Assembly: GCA_965263305.1 (NCBI GenBank)
Contig: OZ253666.1
Location: forward strand, 806,001 to 870,000
Direction: 5' to 3'
Source: MED-G105 sp965263305
GTDB taxonomy: Bacteria > Pseudomonadota > Alphaproteobacteria > Caulobacterales > Parvularculaceae
Length of the DNA: 64,000 bases
The position numbers and the translations under genes are program-made. The notes below the pieces were generated by a model that was given only the letters and a program-made list of their open reading frames with translations, was not told the origin of the DNA and made no database searches. Below are positions 61,111 to 64,000 of this stretch, piece by piece (the stretch's first letter is position 1; every line of letters begins with the position of its first letter).

Positions 61111-62340
61111 TCACGGCGCCGGATAGGCAAGCGCCAAAGTTTGAAGCGCTTGTTCAACCACGGCGTCATCGGACAGCGCCGCAAGATCCAACGCTGGCGT
61201 GCCGCCGTTTAACGCCATAATGACCGGCTCGCCAATATAACGGTGGAGATTCAGCCATTGATTGAACCGCCCCGGAGAAAGATCATTTTCTGGTGTCAAA
61301 ATCCAGGTCGCGTCCGCGTCCCAGAAAGGTTGATCGAACAGTAAATAGACTTTGTCTAACGTCCCCATCCCGATCTTTTTGATGGCGTTTCTTTTATGCT
61401 CGGGTAAAGGCGGGTTGAACTGAACGCCGCCAGCCTTCAACACGCCCAGTGGCAATGTCACAATGACAGCGTCAAAATTTTCGCGTTGATCGCCTGCAAT
61501 ACGCACCGACGCCCCGTTATCATCATAGTCAATTTGCTTGACCACGGTTGAGAGCTGAACGCGATAATCGCCCGTCAACGCTTGGAATATTCCGCCGTAC
61601 CCGTCCAGAAATTTGACGTCTCCGCCGCTGTAATCATCCACAAACCAATAGGCTATATTGTTGATTTGATCAGCATCGGCGCCGATCGTGTGTTGCACCC
61701 CCGCGACGGTCTCCAACCAATCGGGCGCCGATTGGTCTGTCAAAACCGCCCCGCCTCGCCCGCGAATAACAAATTTATCCCCCGTCGCCAGGCGGGTTTG
61801 CCCCACGGCATCCGAAAGCGCGACAAGGGGATTGCCCTCCACGCCATGGATCCAACTAGCGCCAAGATCGAGGGCCGGGCCGAGGCTGTCATTCGTCCAT
61901 ACTCGCCCGCCGATCCGATCCCGGGCTTCAAAAACCGTGACGTCAACGCCCGCATCCGCGAGCTTTTTCGCGGCGGTCAACCCACTCATGCCGGCCCCAA
62001 TAACCGCCGCGGTGGATGGTCTTTCCTTCAACACTCTTTGTGCGGTGCGGTTTCCCGATTCATGGGCCGCATGAACAGTACTGTTGCGTTTTGGATGAAC
62101 GGCCTCCCCGGCAAAGAAAACCCGGCCGCCAATGGGCGCTTCAAGCCGGCGGATTTCTTTGCGCCCCGCGCCTTTCGCGAAGTAGGAGTAGGAGTAGGAT
62201 CCAAACGAATAGGGATCCCGGCTCCAATTTGTCCTGAGGTTACCTCTTAGATGTCGATCGCCATTAGCCGACGCCGGCCACGGGGTCATTGTGGCTGTTA
62301 ATCCACCCAAGGCGAGATTGAGGGCTGTTCTGCGATCCAT
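61111..62340 (-). CDS. Flavin amine oxidase with apparently circularly permuted domain order
   Basis: The ATG at 62340 has CAGGAGA eight bases upstream and gives 409 residues. A signal peptide with twin Arg (MDRRTALNLALGG) ends near residue 25. Directly after it, residues 35-105 hold what is normally the C-terminal end of monoamine oxidases: NWSRDPYSFGSYSYS, then GGRVFFAGEA and a TVHAAHESG stretch. Only then comes the Rossmann loop VIGAGMSGLTAAKKLADAG (113-131) with EARDRIGGRVWT, and the substrate domain up to 409, ending at ALQTLALAYPAP where the usual C-terminal module would begin. Likely exported FAD oxidase of amines; the substrate is unknown. Confidence 0.87.
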   Translation of the reverse strand: MDRRTALNLALGGLTATMTPWPASANGDRHLRGNLRTNWSRDPYSFGSYSYSYFAKGAGRKEIRRLEAPIGGRVFFAGEAVHPKRNSTVHAAHESGNRTAQRVLKERPSTAAVIGAGMSGLTAAKKLADAGVDVTVFEARDRIGGRVWTNDSLGPALDLGASWIHGVEGNPLVALSDAVGQTRLATGDKFVIRGRGGAVLTDQSAPDWLETVAGVQHTIGADADQINNIAYWFVDDYSGGDVKFLDGYGGIFQALTGDYRVQLSTVVKQIDYDDNGASVRIAGDQRENFDAVIVTLPLGVLKAGGVQFNPPLPEHKRNAIKKIGMGTLDKVYLLFDQPFWDADATWILTPENDLSPGRFNQWLNLHRYIGEPVIMALNGGTPALDLAALSDDAVVEQALQTLALAYPAP

Positions 62341-62526
62341 CTCAGATTCTCCTGGAGGGCGATAGCGCCAGTGTAGCTTATCATACGAAACCGAAGACGC
62401 CATCAGATGCGCGTGTCCGGTATCGCCGCCGACAACCGGTCATTGCTTAAGCCTCTCACTGGTCAGAGGAACACTCGCCGCCAAGGCAATTTACGCCGCC
62501 ACAGAAAGTAATTAGTCCCCTTATCC

Positions 62527-62883
62527 ATGGCCGAAAAACCACCGCCCATGGAAGCAACGCCGAAGAGAGCGCTTGAGTCAGACGATGACGAAGCGCCAAT
62601 CTGTCCGTTATGCGACCGGCCGATTCCGAAAACCGCAAAACAAAGCGTCCACCACCTAACTCCCAAACTAAAGGGCGGCGCCAAAGGGCCGCGTGTGCTG
62701 CTGCATCATATTTGTCACCGCGCCATCCACCGCCATTGCAGCGAAAGCGAGTTGGCGCGGCGCTACAACACAATTGATCTCCTAAAGGAGCATCCAGACA
62801 TCGCCAAATTCGTCAGCTGGGTAAAAAAGAAAGATCCCTCTTTCTATGCGCCGACCTATAGTCGGCCAAGAAAGAAACGATAA
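62527..62883 (+). CDS. Small HNH-endonuclease-like zinc protein
   Basis: This 118-residue protein has CPLCDRP near residue 26, SVHHLTPKLKGG at about 40-51 and LLHHICHRAIHRH at about 58-70, an arrangement of Cys pairs and His like the beta-beta-alpha metal fold of HNH proteins. The C-terminal half (ELARRYNTIDLLKEHPDIAK and FVSWVKKKDPSFY) is also known to me from a conserved alphaproteobacterial group. No ribosome site is obvious. Whether it cuts DNA is unknown. Its neighbours are not related to restriction or phages. Confidence 0.8.
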   Translation: MAEKPPPMEATPKRALESDDDEAPICPLCDRPIPKTAKQSVHHLTPKLKGGAKGPRVLLHHICHRAIHRHCSESELARRYNTIDLLKEHPDIAKFVSWVKKKDPSFYAPTYSRPRKKR

Positions 62884-63176
62884 TCAACTCTCGAAAAAAT
62901 CGTTCCGCCGCTAGAATTTTCCGCGCAATTGGCTACAGCAGCGCCACAAAATCATGTCCTAGATTTAATGTCACAATATTAATATTAAAAATTAAAAATC
63001 CTTACACGTCTTTTATTAGGAAAAAGCATCCGTCACCCCCACTATCTTCATGACAGCGAGCAAACATCCCACAAATCCGTATGCTGGCTGTTTAATCACC
63101 GGTCACGGCGTCACGCCTCCTCCTTGAGGGTGTCTAACATCGTGGCTGGCGAGATCATTCTTGAAAGGACAAAACC

Positions 63177-63494
63177 ATGACTCACCAATTTACCCTTACC
63201 GCCGCTGCCTTTGCGCTTATGACGACCGCCGCCTGCGCCGACGCCACCACAAGCGATGATGCAGAAACTTACGTAACACCGTCCCTTGTCACGGAGACGA
63301 CGTCGACGCTTGCCCTTGGAGATGGCGCGACGTTCGCGGAAATGGACGTTGATGGTTCCGGCGGGCTTTCGTTCAGCGAAGTATCGAGCGTCCATTCGGA
63401 GCTGACCGCCGAAGCATTCGCCGCCGCTGACGCCGATAGCTCCGGTGAACTATCGCTTGTTGAATTTGATGCGCTGAAAGCGAGCGCTCAGTAG
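63177..63494 (+). CDS. EF-hand calcium-binding lipoprotein
   Basis: This 105-residue protein has an AAAGGA site before its ATG. Residues 1-19 are a signal peptide and AAC suggests a lipidated Cys at 20. Two EF-hand loops follow: DVDGSGGLSFSE at about 58-69 and DADSSGELSLVE at about 83-94, both with Asp and Gly in the canonical places. It probably binds calcium in the periplasm. The 293 bases upstream are AT-rich, with two AATATT copies at 62975-62986. A terminator follows. Confidence 0.88.
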   Translation: MTHQFTLTAAAFALMTTAACADATTSDDAETYVTPSLVTETTSTLALGDGATFAEMDVDGSGGLSFSEVSSVHSELTAEAFAAADADSSGELSLVEFDALKASAQ

Positions 63495-63507
63495 CGATTG
63501 TAGCTTG

Positions 63508-63540
63508 AGAGGCGGCCCTCGCGCGCCGGGCCGCCTTTCT
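63508..63540 (+). terminator. Terminator after the EF-hand gene
   Basis: AGGCGGCCC at 63509-63517 pairs with GGGCCGCCT at 63527-63535 around a nine-base loop, followed by TTTCT. It lies just after the EF-hand lipoprotein stop and before the convergent anmK gene. Confidence 0.8.
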
Positions 63541-63564
63541 CTAAATTCACCAAATCTGAAGGCA

Positions 63565-64000
63565 TCAAGTGGATCGTCTTAACGGCGCCGATTTTGGCGC
63601 TTGGAATAGCACCCCACCCGTCAGCGGGCTTGGCGCCCGGGTTGTTTTGGGAAAACTGATCGGCAATTGCCGCAACATCCGCACGGCGAGATACGCAAAG
63701 CACTCAGCCTCAAGATCATCGCCGCGCCATCCCGCTTCCTCCGCCGGGTAAACCGGCGCATCGAGAACCTCCCCCAACATCTCCATCAGAACCGGGTTGC
63801 GGCGACCACCGCCAACCACAATCCACATCGCCGGCGGCGTCGGGAGCTGCTTTGCGCCCGCCGCGACACAATGGGCGGTAAACGCCGTCAACGTCGCCGC
63901 CCCATCGATCAGCGGGAGACCTTTCACCGGATCAAGCTTGAAATCATAGCGATCGAGAGATTTCGGGGGAGAGCGTCGCAAAAACGGGTTGAGCAGCATC
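63565..64000 (-). CDS. anmK: Anhydro-N-acetylmuramic acid kinase, C-terminal part (cut by window end)
   Basis: This frame runs off the window and is the 3' part of anmK. It encodes PPKSLDRYDFKL, VVGGGRRNPVLMEMLGEVLD, GDDLEAECFAYLAVRMLRQL and PISFPKTTRAPSPLTGG, all in the order found near the end of AnmK. The enzyme phosphorylates and opens 1,6-anhydro-MurNAc in murein recycling. The Met at 63999 is internal, not the start; about 220 residues should lie beyond the window. Confidence 0.93.
   Translation of the reverse strand, partial: MLLNPFLRRSPPKSLDRYDFKLDPVKGLPLIDGAATLTAFTAHCVAAGAKQLPTPPAMWIVVGGGRRNPVLMEMLGEVLDAPVYPAEEAGWRGDDLEAECFAYLAVRMLRQLPISFPKTTRAPSPLTGGVLFQAPKSAPLRRST

Noticed and set aside
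1..64000. tRNA genes, rRNA, CRISPR arrays, insertion sequences, integrases
   Set aside because: I looked for the tRNA T-loop pattern, regular repeats with spacers, transposase motifs and terminal repeats and saw none that held up.

Overview
The window is a gene-dense stretch of a bacterial chromosome, almost certainly from an alphaproteobacterium. Lineage markers are GapR (DUF2312), a COQ9-family gene divergent from rpsU, a split three-gene pnt transhydrogenase followed by a small aa3-oxidase subunit IV-like protein, an IscR-led suf operon, and an NtrC-type regulator resembling the TacA type of Caulobacterales. A Caulobacterales, Parvularculales or Hyphomonadales relative would fit, but I cannot place it more precisely by eye. 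I found no rRNA, tRNA, CRISPR array, insertion sequence or prophage. Most of the window looks like ordinary core genome.

Layout. 1-2.4 kb: three membrane proteins, including a DUF3429 protein and a bile acid:Na+ symporter family transporter. 2.4-11.9 kb: a catabolic operon on the + strand with an N-acyl-D-amino-acid deacylase-like amidohydrolase, an iron alcohol dehydrogenase, a thioesterase, both methylcrotonyl-CoA carboxylase subunits, an enoyl-CoA hydratase, an SRPBCC-like protein and HMG-CoA lyase. This is the lower leucine/isovalerate pathway without its acyl-CoA dehydrogenase. 12.2-14.9 kb: a small exported protein and a secreted matrixin-type zinc protease. 14.9-16.8 kb: an exported serine hydrolase and a broken DUF1493-like gene. 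16.9-22.5 kb: purEK, COQ9 back to back with rpsU (apparent CTG start), an unlisted 41-residue entericidin-like lipoprotein, a MipA/OmpV outer-membrane protein and a predicted lipoprotein methyltransferase. 22.6-26.1 kb: pntAA-pntAB-pntB and the oxidase subunit.

26.4-37.8 kb: an alpha/beta hydrolase, an orphan sigma-54 activator, a beta-propeller protein, a YHS protein, an NTF2-like protein, gapR, a TPR protein, rpmJ, the PdeM phosphoesterase with its Lhr-like helicase, and TfoX and VOC proteins. 37.8-46.6 kb: a twelve-gene iscR-suf operon on the - strand, with consecutive genes overlapping or separated by at most about 20 bases. It carries four extra genes (DUF1330, exported RidA, a small lipoprotein, a small exported Cys protein) among sufB, C, D, S, T, A and a second cysteine desulfurase. 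47-64 kb: hydrolases, trmFO, a TetR regulator, pirin, SDR, a UDG-family protein, a nucleoside transporter, phosphomannomutase, TraB/GumN, TauE, dusA, a flavin amine oxidase, an HNH protein, an EF-hand lipoprotein and the 3' part of anmK running off the window.

The most striking observation is the amine oxidase at 61111-62340. Its conserved C-terminal FAD/substrate module lies directly behind the signal peptide, before the Rossmann GxGxxG motif, and the protein stops where that module would normally begin. It therefore looks circularly permuted. Other points worth a look are the extra genes in the suf operon, the CTG start of rpsU, the frameshifted DUF1493 gene, the protease and small exported protein pair, the exported methyltransferase, and a possible 57-codon reading frame at 51.1-51.3 kb.
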